This document shows positions 44,829-56,322 of a stretch of DNA of 64,000 nt, piece by piece; positions within the stretch are counted from its first letter, which is position 1, and the number at the start of each line of letters is the position of its first letter. The position numbers and the translations under genes are program-made. The stretch is taken from contig JAZKJV010009331.1 of assembly GCA_037367405.1 (NCBI GenBank), forward strand, positions 310,001 to 374,000. Reading direction: 5' to 3'. Source of the DNA: Ottelia alismoides (lineage: Eukaryota; Streptophyta; Magnoliopsida; Alismatales; Hydrocharitaceae). The notes below the pieces were generated by a model. The model did no database searches and was not told the DNA's origin. It saw only the letters and a program-made list of their open reading frames with translations.

Positions 44829-47513
44829 TTGAATTGTGTTTGCATTGGTGTGCGTGAATCGATACTGAAGATCAATAGTCGCACATTCGATAAAAATTCT
44901 CTTGACTATCCCGTGCAATCATCTCTTCCCTCTCTTGATTTGAACCTCATAATGGAACTCTTGTCCAAAAACTCTCGCAGATCCAACCCCCCATTCCTCT
45001 CAAAAATGACCGAACACCCATCAGAGCTATGCTATGAAAATGAATTTGTTTCGGTTAGGCCTAAATCAACTAAATCCTCTTCTTTCAATAATCCTCCAAC
45101 ATTTGCGGCAGACTTTCACCCGTAGATAAATTCGGCCTCCTCATTGAATTTCTATTTGAATCATCCAATCGCAAATGACCACCTACCATCTTGGACTGAA
45201 CCGCCTTATTCTCAGTTTCTCGCCAATGAAACTTTTCAAGATCAAAATCCCTTCAAATCTCATGACTGGCAGAGAAACCAAACTCAGATGGAAAGACATG
45301 CACTGAATGATCATCGGAATTGGATTGACCATGATAGACCCCTCGTCAGACATGATACTCATACAGAGGACTGGATTGACCACCGAGAAACACATAAAAC
45401 CTGTATGCGGACTCCACCATATCAACGTCTACCAATCATGATCAAAGGATTGAACTCCACTCAAATCAAATACACATGCCTAGCCCATATGAGCAGCCTC
45501 CTTCCATTATCTTTCATGAGAAATTTTCAGAAAATAATGATCATATTTCAAGATATTCTCCTCTCAGCACAAACGAGACAATGGAAGATGAAATTATTGA
45601 ACAAACACCAACTGCTCCCATGATTGATCATGAACAGAATTTTGAGGAAGATATTTCGAGGATAAATAAGAGATTCAATCCAATAGAGGATAGATTTCAA
45701 AAATTCACCGACCGATTAATCCCATTCTATGATGGCTCGGACAGTAAAATGAATGAGGAAATGACTGGATCTGAGATTGAAAATTCTGAGGATATTCAGG
45801 GACCTATGGACAATTCTGAAAATGACTATGCTGCTGACCATCACCCTGAACACCAGAACCCCTACTCATCTGAATAACACACCACACCCCCACATCATAC
45901 TGAAAATACCAAAAATGGAAATATTTGAAAAACATAAAAAATTTGAAAATCTCGAAAAATACATAAAAATCAAAACTGAGGAAGATTTAAAGAATTTGGA
46001 TCCTGCTTTACGGGATGCACTAGGAAAGAAATTGATTTTTGAACTTCCCTTTCTATAGGCCATTGAACACTTTCCCGACCTTAAAAGATTGTTAATAGAC
46101 GGGTTAACTAAGAAAAAGTCGGGCAGGATTAGAACAAAGACCGAAAGACATATCTTGTCAATGGCCTCCTCCTTGGTGTTGAGGAGAAAAACCAAGAGCC
46201 GCATAGTGAAGCGGTTGCCCAGATTTGACTGTGTAATCAAAGACACAATTTTCACCCATGCTCGGATTTATGACAATTCACCGATCAATATCCTCCCGAC
46301 CTCTGTACTCCATTAACTCAAACTTGGACCTATTCGGAAGATACGAGAGATTGTTCAATTGGCGGACCGATCTATAAAGCGGCCGAGAGGAATCATTTCT
46401 TTCATCATGAAATTCCAAGGTGCTCCGCTCAAAGTAGAATTCACGATCATTGATATTGAGCATCAAGGAGAATTAACCCAGTCTCCAATCATTCTCGGAA
46501 AGCCATTCTTGGCATTGGCCAAGGCAATTATTGATTGTGAGACTCGGGAAATCAATTTCACAGCATTGGAAGCACTTAGATCTGACCATGTCTTTGAGGA
46601 ACCACAATCTTCTGAGGAAACCCACGAAGTCCCCGACAGCCGTAACCATGAAGCGGTAGAAGAGCCCTACCCCGCAGCTACACCTGAGATAGCCGTTGTT
46701 GATGAGACTATTGGTTTAGAGACTCTCCCCAGTATTTCAATTCCCGTAGATCTCAAAATAGACAAATCCTTCTACTATGACCCTGAGACTTATGCATGGT
46801 CGCACCCTGGAGCAACATTCTCTGATTATCTTGATCAAACCATCCCAAATCGAGAGTGCTCAAACATTCGGGAGACTAAGAACAAGCACGCAGACCGAGC
46901 ACCAACCAAGGAGAATTCCAATGGATATTCATCTGGATACTCAAGTGAACTGACACCATCACGACGAAATAAAAAGAGAGTCACCTTTGACCTTTCGGAA
47001 GAGGAATCAACTGTTGATCCCTCATCAGGTCCGGAAAAGATGGTCTACATGAGTGAAGTCTGTTCGGCATCCCTAAAGCCATATCTTCGCAAGGATCCAA
47101 AATTCAATTCTTGTTGGACAACTCATGTTCCTAACTACTACTCATCCAAAGCTGATGCTCCTACCCTCTTCAAGTACACTGGAATTATTTCGTATGAGCT
47201 GACTGAAACTGGTGCTTCTGAGTATTCATCCGAGGACAAACCGATTGACCCTAAGAAGGAACGAATTCTGAGGAAACAACTGAAGAAACATAAAGACCAG
47301 AATACTTGGAGTATGTCCACTTTCAAATACTATTCCTATGAGGATAACTCTGATGATGTATATCTTTCATCTGACTCAAACACTTCATCTATTATCCATC
47401 ATGATTTTTCTGAGGATGACACTGATCATAGATGGGAATCATATGCCTCATCTCTGACTCATCATTACGATCTCCCACCACAGGCTCACAAGATCAGCCG
47501 AAAATCGCCTTAA
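44829..47513 (+). pseudogene. B private ORF: polar N-region, retropepsin-like domain, acidic Ser-rich tail
   Basis: One long frame is broken by stops near 45123, 46057 and 46315 and by shifts near 45470 and 45880. The N-region (44829-45880) is rich in Asn, His, Asp and Pro, with no capsid or CCHC motif recognised. The middle (45960-46560) reads LDPALRDALGKKLIFELPF, EHFPDLKR, then a retropepsin-like fold: D-N-S at 46272-46280 followed by PINILPTSV, KLGPIRKIREIVQLADRSIK, VEFTIIDIE and IILGKPFLALAKAI. The catalytic DSG is reduced to D-N-S. The C-terminal 384-codon open piece (46359-47513) continues into a Ser/Asp/Tyr-rich acidic tail. X carries the same ORF. It may act as an accessory or packaging protein; the function is unknown. 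Confidence 0.82.
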
Positions 47514-47564
47514 TCATCGGCTACCCACCCTCCCTCCCGATCACATCGGTCTCCTTGTACAGCT

Positions 47565-48000
47565 TCTTCCTCTACTTAGGCCAAGGACTAAGTATAGGGG
47601 GGACTGATGCCATCTGTACATACCATCCTTCTCCTTCCTCCGATCACTTCACTTCCACCTCCTTCCATACTTAGGCTGATAAGAGCCTAAGGGTCTGTTT
47701 GGTTGCTGGGTTGGACTGGGTTGGGTTGGGTTGGGGTACCCCTGTGAATAGTAAACTGTGAGGAGGATTGAGAGGGTTGGAAGGAGGGGTACACCGGTGT
47801 ACCCCAACCCAACCCAGAACAACCTAGCAACCAAACATGCCCTAAGTATAGGGGGAACCGACACCCACCTGTTTATACTCTCCTCATATCCCGACTGCTT
47901 TTCTTTTCATTTTTTTCCACTCCCTTACGCTTAGCCCGAGCTATGTCTTCCGCTTCTTGTGCTCTGAGGACACAGCACTCGCTAAGTATAGGGGGACTGT
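47565..48000 (+). repeat. B hairpin array with polypurine-like tails
   Basis: CTAAGTATAGGGGG-type motifs occur near 47588, 47843-47857 (interrupted by a MITE) and 47982-47995. Each is preceded by a complementary CTTAG arm: CTACTTAG near 47572, ATACTTAGGCT at 47667-47677 and CTTAGCCCGAG near 47930. These are homologous to the arrays in P and Q. Confidence 0.82.
47691..47842 (+). mobile_element. Tourist-like MITE (152 bp), TSD TAA
   Basis: Terminal inverted repeats GGGTCTGTTTGGTTGC and GCAACCAAACATGCCC pair with one mismatch. TAA flanks both sides (47688-47690, 47843-47845). This fits PIF/Harbinger-type Tourist elements. It has no coding capacity and would move only with a transposase in trans. 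Removing it with one TAA restores AGCCTAAGTATAG, an arm of the local hairpin. Confidence 0.9.
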
Positions 48001-48204
48001 ATATATACTTCATATATATTTTACCCATATCTCGTACTTTTGCGTAAGTCTATATGTATTTACGAGGTGGGTACTAACTTGAAAAAAAAAGGAAAAAAAG
48101 TTTTGCTAATAACACTAACCTTACCCAAAAAATTTTGAAAAAAAAGAGGCTTCTTATTTCATTTTTGCATAAAAAATCTCTTGCATAAAATGTTAAAAAA
48201 AACA

Positions 48205-48234
48205 ACCAACAAAACAAAACAAAACAAAACAAAA
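48205..48234 (+). repeat. (CAAAA)n microsatellite
   Basis: About five AACAAAAC-type pentamers lie in an A-rich stretch of B. Confidence 0.85.
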
Positions 48235-49092
48235 TTCAAAAAAATGTGTATGCATTTCACACACCTGCACTTCATCCAACATCACATGCATTTGCATCAG
48301 TGAAAAGTCATTGGGTTCTAAACCGAGTTATGAGACGAAACCGAGAGTGGTCTGGACTTGACCTTAATCCACCTAATTTTCAGAGGGACTTCACCGAGAA
48401 ATAGGATTTTAAGAGCTTCAGGTCTTTGACTTAATTATTTAAGTTCCACATGATAATGTGCAGCGTTTGACTGTTAGTGTCTAACCTGGTCTCTTCATTT
48501 TGGGTACAACTCTGGAATAGGGAATTAATTTGTACTCTCGCACTATGCACTTATCTCAACTCAAATGGGATGTTGGAAGACTGTGTGAGTCTCTTTTCTG
48601 GTAGCGTGGAAATCTAAAGACCGGAGTACGGGTTGAAATAAAGCTTCGGAAAAGGGATGGACGGTTGGGCACAATTTTTTCTAAGACCCCAAAAAATGTA
48701 CGGAACAAAAAGATTCTATATCCGTAGGTGCACAACAAGATCCCAGTAGAACCACCAAAAATTCCAAATACAAAGAAGCATTCTGCCAAATAAAAATCCG
48801 ACCAAAAAGGTCCAAGCTTCAAGAACCTGCAGATCTTGGTGGAGACTTGGCTACACTGGCCATCTTCACAAGGAGAGGTGACTACACTGGCAACCCTCCA
48901 GTTCTTTTCTCTTTCTTCTATCTTCTCCCTCATTCGATTGTGAACACAACGCGACAGACCTTAGAAGGAAATACCTGACTCCCCGAGGATGAGTTATTGG
49001 AGAGGAGAGGAGCATGGTAGTCCGGCATTCTGGATGGGAAGAGCTAAAACCCTTCACACACATGAGTCGGTTATTCAATGTTCATAGGGTAT
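48235..49092 (+). other. B 3' untranslated region, first part
   Basis: Homologous to P 35850-36720. It contains a pyrimidine tract TTCTTTTCTCTTTCTTCTAT near 48902. A minus-strand open frame (48933-48556) is discussed as a finding. It is interrupted by the solo LTR and resumes at 53205. Confidence 0.7.
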
Positions 49093-50445
49093 TGATAATA
49101 GCGAATATCCACAAGGATTGCCATGAATAATATAAAAAGTGTCGCTGAGGCGACCGCTCGTAGAATACCCGGTTAACCAGCAACTAACCCACAATAAAAG
49201 AATAAAACAATTAAGCTCAAAAGAAATGTGAATTAATCTTTATTACTCTACCATAAAATGTATAGGGAACAAGTATGTAGAGGTCGAACCACAGAGAGCA
49301 ATACAAAATGCATTAGCCTACAATGTGCATCTATCACAGAGTCGTCCTTGTGTGAAGTGGGTTTTTGAATTTTTGAATTTTTTATTTTTTTTTATTTTTT
49401 TTATTTTTATTTTATTATATATATATTTTTTAATAATATAATTAGGTAATATATATAATATAAATTTATAAATATATGTATACCCATAGAGGGTTAGTAT
49501 ATAGCTTGTAATACATACAATATATATAGGTATATATAAGTATGATAAAATATATTTTATTCTTTTTTTTGTATATTAGGGTTAATAAATAGATATATAA
49601 ATACATATAAATAGTTAGCTATATATATTCTTTTTTTTTAGGAAATACATATATATACATAAAGGGGTACTATAATATTTATAAAAATACTAAAAAATAT
49701 TCAAAAATTCAGGAATAAAGTCTTTTTGGAATTTTCATGACTTTTTACTATTTTTGTGATTTTTGGGCATTTTTGAAAACATTTTTAGTATTTTTAAGTA
49801 GCAAAATAAGAGCAAACAATGGAATAGGGTCTGGCTATCAGAAAAATAGGCATTAAAAATAGCTAACAGCATCAAAAATTTTCCACACTATTTTTCTAAT
49901 AAAGATAATAAAATATAGCAGAAATAGGGACTGAGTTCATATTTTTTCGATTTTTCTTTGATTTTATACATTTTTTTGGAGTTTTTGGGTATTTTTGAAT
50001 TTTTAAGGTTTTCCTTTTTAGATTTTTATGGATTTTTGGACTGACACTAAAATAGGTCACAATACGCACTACAGACTTTTTTTGGAATTTTTCGAGACTT
50101 TTTAATATTTTTTTGGAATTTTATAAGTTAGACAGTGAATAAAAGACATGTTTTTGATTTTTAATAAATGCAAAAAATGCAACCAAATTCAAAACTAAAA
50201 TTATGGCGTGCAAGAACAATCAAACAGGAGCTCAAGTCTATTTTTGCAAAATATTTCGAAGAAATAAGAAGCACAAAATAAATAGACAAAGCATTCAAAA
50301 ATAAATGGCCTGGCAGGGGTATTTTTGCAATTAAAATATCTCAGGGGCATACATGCAAAAGTTACAATAAAAATGAACGTTAACTTTTATTTTCAGGACC
50401 ATTTTACAATTACAAAAACACGGCGGGGTTTAAGTCCAATTTTCA

Positions 50446-50478
50446 CGCGCCTCACGTGGTTGCTGCACGTGAGGCGCG
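50446..50478 (-). repeat. GC-rich CACGTG hairpin, second copy
   Basis: Arms CGCGCCTCACGTG and CACGTGAGGCGCG around a seven-base loop, identical in arms to 25658-25689. Confidence 0.92.
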
Positions 50479-51600
50479 GAAGAACTAAAACGCAAATATA
50501 AAAACCTTAAGGGTCGTTCTGCAATTTATACAACTTATTTACAACTTAACCTTTTATTTTTGGTATTAAACAATAAATACAAAAAGCAGGGGGGCTAGAT
50601 GTGAAATTTACCCCCCAAAAGCGCATCATCCTGCAGCGCTGGATGCGCCACTTATCCACGTGTCGCCCATCGGACGGCGGATGCCGGTTCATCGATGAAG
50701 GGTCCTGATTAGAAGCTCCTGGCTGATCTGACGGTGGACGCATGTCTTCATCGAACGGTCGTCGTTCAATCTGGGCCTCGCCTCCCGATCCAACGTCGCT
50801 GAAGGTGACTGGAAGAACGGGGAAGAAGCTCGCCCCCGGCGAGCTTTGATCGAGCAGCTCAGGCTCCTCCGGGCACCTCCCGCGCATCTGAAGTGCTCTG
50901 GACGTAGCTGGAAAGCTTCCGCGTCATCTGATGGTGTTTGCATGGCTCCTGGAGGTCCGAGTCGTTCGGTCGAGGTCGGTGAAGGAGGGGACCCCCAGGA
51001 ACCTCTTCCTGGATCGATTCGAGCCCAGATAGGCTCTATCCTTCGTTATACCTGCATAGGAAGAACCGGGGGCGAGAGAGCTACCTCCTCGACCCGGGGT
51101 TTTGAAGCTTGGCAGCGAGATGAAGTGGGGCGGAGGGGCTCCGACGTACGGCGGAGGTGGAGCCCTGATTCGCCAAGACCGAAGGTCCTGGGTTGGACCA
51201 AGGTGTGCGTTCGATAGAGAATGCGATGAGGAACAAAATGGGATGCAAATGGCGGGCGGACACAGTAGGTTTCACGGTGAAGAAGTCGCCGGAGCGGAGC
51301 TCCGGCGAACTTCGAATTTGGATTTTTACGCTAAGGGAATTAACTAAAGCCTAATCTAATAACTGGAATGGAAAGCTAGCATTAAAACCTAACTAAAAAG
51401 CATAAAAAGGGACAGCTCTTATACCTGGGGGCCTCCAGGGAGCAGGGCGGACGCCGGAGCTCCGCCGCGACAAAACCTTCCTCCCTCCGGCCGATTCGAG
51501 GCACCAGCACACCCCCCTGTCACGAGGAATGTCCCAGGACTGGAATCAAGACTTAAGGTTGGATTAAAAGTGGCCAAATTCGAGGAAGGAAGCGGAGATA

Positions 51601-51611
51601 CTTATTTATAC
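51601..51611 (-). promoter_or_regulatory. TATA box of the minus-strand C-family LTR
   Basis: The minus strand reads TATAAATAAG at the boundary between AT-rich U3 and GC-rich leader, equivalent to 24670-24681. Confidence 0.72.
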
Positions 51612-53204
51612 ACATTGGCAAGGGGCCTTATTAACCGGCGATTATTGACTGATCCAATGAGTATCTGATTGATCTAAGATTTTGGCGGGCATCATGGATG
51701 ATCAGAGGGCAATTCTTGTGAAGGAAGCGAGCTTGAACGATGGAAGGGATGCCCGCAAAAATTGGAGAAAAATCGGGGAGTTGACAGTTCAGAGGCGCCA
51801 GACAAGGGATGGGACAGTTGACCAGGGGGTCAACGAAGGCCGGCTGCTCATTGGTCCACGTCGGCCGCTAGACGCCAAAATAGGAGATCTGATTAGAAAT
51901 TGATTTATTTGACATAGCAAACGATTTTATTATTTTTTCTTATAAAACAAAAAAATGTGTATTATTTCATCTAGTATTTATTTATGATTTTTATTGAATT
52001 TTTCGAAGTGCTTTATTATGGTTATAATTTAATAATGTGTATATGTATGTATTTACATGTATTTTTGGGTATTTTATTTTTAATTTGTTTATTTTCTTTT
52101 ATTATTTTATTGGCTAATTTTATAAATTTATAATTTATTTTTGTGAGTATAAAGGTATTTTTATTTAATTTTTAGGAGTTTATTTACATTTTTAAAATAA
52201 ATAGGTATAGGTATTTGTAGGTATCCTTATAGGTATTTTACCTATGTATTTTGTATTCTTAATTTATTTAATGTATTTTCTTTATTTTTATTTTGGATTT
52301 ACATTTTTAATGAGTTATGTATAATGTATACGTTATTATAAAAATATACAAGGATAAAAGAACCAAGGAATAAAATCTTTTTTATTTATATAAAGATATA
52401 TAATATAGGTATTTTGTCTATGAATTTTGTAGATTTATTTTATTTTTGAAATTATTTTTTTGGTTTTCCTTTACTTTTAATGTGTGTATGCATTATATAC
52501 ATCATTTACAAAATTCGAAAATTATAAATTTGTCGCAATAATGAATAATGAATAAATGTATTAATTTATTCAGGTATTATGTACAAGGAGGGCCAAAAAC
52601 CTAACTTTTGCACATGGACTCCAAAAATTATGAAACCAATTTTATTAAATAGTTCATGGAAAGCTATATACAATTAAAGTGAGTTTGAGTGATTTGGAGT
52701 TTTTATTTGAAAGATATGGGTTTGTGAAGTTGAGATTTTGGCTTTTTATTCTATGTATAGAATGTACATTGAGTCTTATTTTTACACAAACTCAATTTTG
52801 TAATTATTTACATTGATATCTACAACTTTTATGAACAAAGTTTCTTTATTTGATGAATAAATAATTATGTACAAAATAGGTGTCAAAATGCATAAATAAA
52901 TGAAGAAATAAATGAGGTATTTATTGTACACTGGCCCTTATCTCCCCCTACTTTATTCCTGGTCGACCAATACCATGCTGGCCTTGGTCTCGGGGTTTGG
53001 GTCATAAAATATCTTCAATATTTTATTCCTTTTTCTTTTCTTTTCTTTATTTTATAATTTTGGCATTAAACACAGTATTTAATGTATAATTAATACAATG
53101 AATCATGAATGCTATTATGTACAATTTGATGCTATTTACATGCATTTGCTGGGGTTTTTGAGGCCAAAATGATAGAATAAAGGTGATGAAATGGAGATTC
53201 ATCA

Positions 53205-53440
53205 GGTATACATTGGGAAGTGGATTGATCTAAGATGACTTCTGAGCCGAAACTGTGACAATGATGTGTAGAACTTAAGGGTTGTTGATTTTAAAATTCT
53301 AAGTCTCACAGAAGTTCCGCCACACTATTAATCCAAAGGTCGAGTTTAGTTTCATTTTCACCTTCAGCTCATGGTCTTGGTATGGAACCCAATCTCATTT
53401 CACCTCAGGGCATTTCTTTTTGATGCTCAGGGACGAGCAT
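53205..53440 (+). other. B 3' untranslated region, second part
   Basis: It continues the sequence cut at 49092. Together with that part it aligns to P 36716-36990 (ACTTAAGGGTTGTT in B, ACCTAAGGGTTGTT in P). Non-coding. Confidence 0.75.
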
Positions 53441-53458
53441 AGTTTAAGTATAGGGGGA
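53441..53458 (+). promoter_or_regulatory. Polypurine tract of B
   Basis: AGTTTAAGTATAGGGGGA directly abuts the 3' LTR. Confidence 0.88.
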
Positions 53459-56317
53459 TGATGAATCTTGGATTCATCACTCTAAATCTCATTGATTAAG
53501 CTCAGATCCCTCAAAATCAACAGCATTTCGGCATTTATTCTGCATAATTAGCATTCATGCATGATTTCATAAGAATTGCATTTTAGCATTAATTTCTGCA
53601 TAAAATAAGAAGCCAAAAATCCAAGCCAAAGTTGACATGTAAATAGCCTAACTTCCCCTATTTTTTAACTCCTTAATTCTAACACCGCATAACACAAAAC
53701 CACCTCCACTGTGTACACATCACTCACAAGAATAAATAAAAAATACAAAAAAATCACTAACCCTGTTAAGTGGACCAAAAACCCAAACCCTAGTTTCAGG
53801 ATTTTCGAACTAAAAGCCCCATATCTTCCCCATCCAGTGTCTGATTTGATCCTACTCACTTTTGAACTAATTCACATTCAATTACCTTCAAAACAAGATC
53901 AAGTTCAAGTGAATCGAAGCTCATATGTGAAAGCTGGGTTTTGGGCCTCTTTTGTACATTGTATATTTTAGCGGTCTTTTGACCTGTATTTTATGTAAAT
54001 ATTTTCTTTTTCATTAAAAATTCAAAAAAAATAGAATTAGATGTCTTTTATTTATCTTTGATTTTTCCATATTTTTCCGGATTTTTATCTTGTTTAAAAA
54101 TGACAAAAAAAATATAAAACCCAAAAATCATGGTATTCTATGTACATAAGATACCCCAAAAATTCACTTTTTACATTTGATCTATTTTGGTTTTGATGTA
54201 TTCATGAAAGTTGTAAATCTCATCGAGACGAGCATTTTTCGTGAAGGAACTTTTTCGATCCGAGGTTGTTTACTATTTCTTTTTGATTTTACAAACAATT
54301 ATTTTTCGATTTTTCTGGAGCTGACACGTGGCAACCCCAGAGGACGCCACGTGTCATCGGTTTTTGGTCCTTTTAAATTTCGTTTTTATAAAAAATTAAA
54401 ATCTCCCACACGTGCGACGCACGTGCCCCCAGGCACGTGCTCCACACGTGCCGCTCGCCACTCTTTCTCCCATCATCGCCACGTGGCGCACGATTGGTCG
54501 TCCGATCTCGGCCGATCGGACGGCCACTGCCCGTCACCTTCAACCTCGCAACTGCCCCGATTCCTCCGCCTTCACCGGAGGTGACAGCTCCGATGCTCCG
54601 ACCTCGACGAGATCCAAGGCGCCTCCTCCCCTTGTCGCAGCATGCTTCCCAGCATTTTTGCCTAGCTCCGGCCTCTGTGCCGCCGAGCCTACGTCTCCGA
54701 CTTCATCGACAACGCCTACTCCGACCATCGTCTTCAACACATTGACTCCGCAACTCCATCAACGGTACGTCGCCTTCTTCTTCTTCGACAACATGTGCTT
54801 TGCCAACAACGTTCACTAGCCTCCACCCACTACGATTCTGCCGCGTCACCTTCTTCTCCGACCATCTCCGACGACCGCCCCCGATCACCTCCGCCTGGCT
54901 TCTTCATCGACTCGCCCACGACCACCGCAACGTCAACGCTCTTCGTCATCGACAACCACACTCGCTAGACCTCCTCCACACCTGGGCTGCTCCACCGCCC
55001 CTCCGCCAACGCATCTTCGTCGACAACGCCATCCACGGTCATTCACCGGAGAGCTTCGCCTTCGCCGTTCCACAGCAGTGCCAGAGCCCCCGCTCTCCAC
55101 CTGTCGTTCCGCCTCGCCACCGGGTGTGACGCCCGAGGCCCCAGCACGTGCCCAGCACGTGCGTGGGGAACGTCATCTCCATCCCCATGGGTCATGTGCC
55201 CAACACGTGATTGCGTGGGTCATTTGCAGACCGCCCTCGGAGCTTCCTCGATTTGCGCATCAGTCCACCAAGACAAGGGCACGTGCGCAACACGTGCCCC
55301 TTGGGAAAATTGCATCATACCCCCCCCAACTTTTAGGTAATTACAATCAAGTCCTCCTTAGAATTTTCTTAGTTATTTTTATTGCAGTTATACCCTTGTA
55401 CTCCCTCTTCATTTTAGACTTCTATTTTACATCATTTTATTTATTTAAAAATAGCACTGTGTTCCTCATATAATTCTCTACACTTTGACATACTGTGGGT
55501 ATTTTTGTGATTGATGGTTAATTAATAATGAATTATTTGGTAGAAATTTGCAAACTTTGCCCATTTCTTGCTCTTCAATTTATATTTGGTTAACTGATGC
55601 TTTAAAAATCCTCGAAAAATTATATATTGTAGAGTTAATTTTGATTAACATTGTGCCCAAAAATCTTTGTATTTGCATGCATAAATTGCTCTATAAAAAT
55701 CATTTTGCATATTTTAGTATTTAATTTTTAATAGGTATTAGACCCCACATTTTCGAGGTTTAGGATTTTTTTGAGATCCATCACCTCGTGATAGATCTTA
55801 GATAATTTTGATCCTCGAAAATAAATAGGTTTAGTATTTAATATAATTAAATATTGAAATTCATTTTTTTGCATTTAAAAATTCATAAAAATTCATATTG
55901 CATCCAAAAATTCAAAAAAAGTATAGTGCATTCATTTTGTCATAATTATCATCACGGCCAAGTTTCATATTTTTCGGACATTGTTTGATTGTAATTAATA
56001 TTTTAGTCCCCGAAATAGGCCGAATTTGCATTTTACATCCCTTATTGCATTAAAAAAATTCCAAAAATAAGTCGCATCGAAAACCGAGCACGAAATTGGA
56101 TAGACATAACTCTAACTTGTTCTTTTGCCTCCTTGTGATCGACCTTAGGACTTGCTCAAGTAAAATAAACATAAAAACCACTTGATTAAAATTGATTAAA
56201 AATTTGTGGTTGTTTCTTGACCGTTTCCGATCACCGCCTACAACGAACAACACCTTATTATTTTTCACACTCGAAGATAAAAACAACTTTTTAAAGCAGC
56301 GATATCTGGACTCGATA
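53459..56317 (+). repeat. B 3' LTR (2859 bp), promoter deleted
   Basis: It aligns with the 5' LTR from TGATGAATCTTGG to GGACTCGATA. Near 54577 CCGCCTTCACC joins directly to GGAGGTGACAGCTCC, so the TATA region and second repeat unit of the 5' LTR (through 41985) are absent. Open frames at 54412-55473 are C-rich artefacts. Confidence 0.92.
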
Positions 56318-56322
56318 GTGGA

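Larger units (their letters stand above)
49093..53204 (-). mobile_element. Solo LTR (4.1 kb, C family) in B, TSD GGTAT
   Basis: The plus strand reads TGATAATAGCG at the left and GAGATTCATCA at the right, with perfect GGTAT at 49088-49092 and 53205-53209. It is the minus-orientation homologue of 23080-26883; the 3' ends share TTTATTGTGGGTTA and CAGCGAC wording. TATA on the minus strand is at 51611-51601, and the CACGTG hairpin at 50446-50478. The AT-rich 49380-49700 tract is low complexity. Open frames at 50546-51347 lie in its GC-rich leader and are rejected as genes. Confidence 0.95.
40205..56317 (+). mobile_element. Element B: complete non-autonomous LTR retrotransposon
   Basis: Perfect 5-bp duplication GTGGA at 40200-40204 and 56318-56322. 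5' LTR 40205-43715, PBS 43718-43735, leader, one broken private ORF (44829-47513), hairpin array, 3' untranslated region, PPT 53441-53458, 3' LTR 53459-56317. It carries a 4.1-kb solo LTR and a MITE as later insertions; without them the interior is about 5.5 kb. No capsid-like AWERF block, RT, RNase H or integrase is visible. The LTR starts differ at only a few percent of positions by eye, so B is younger than its hosts. Confidence 0.92.
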
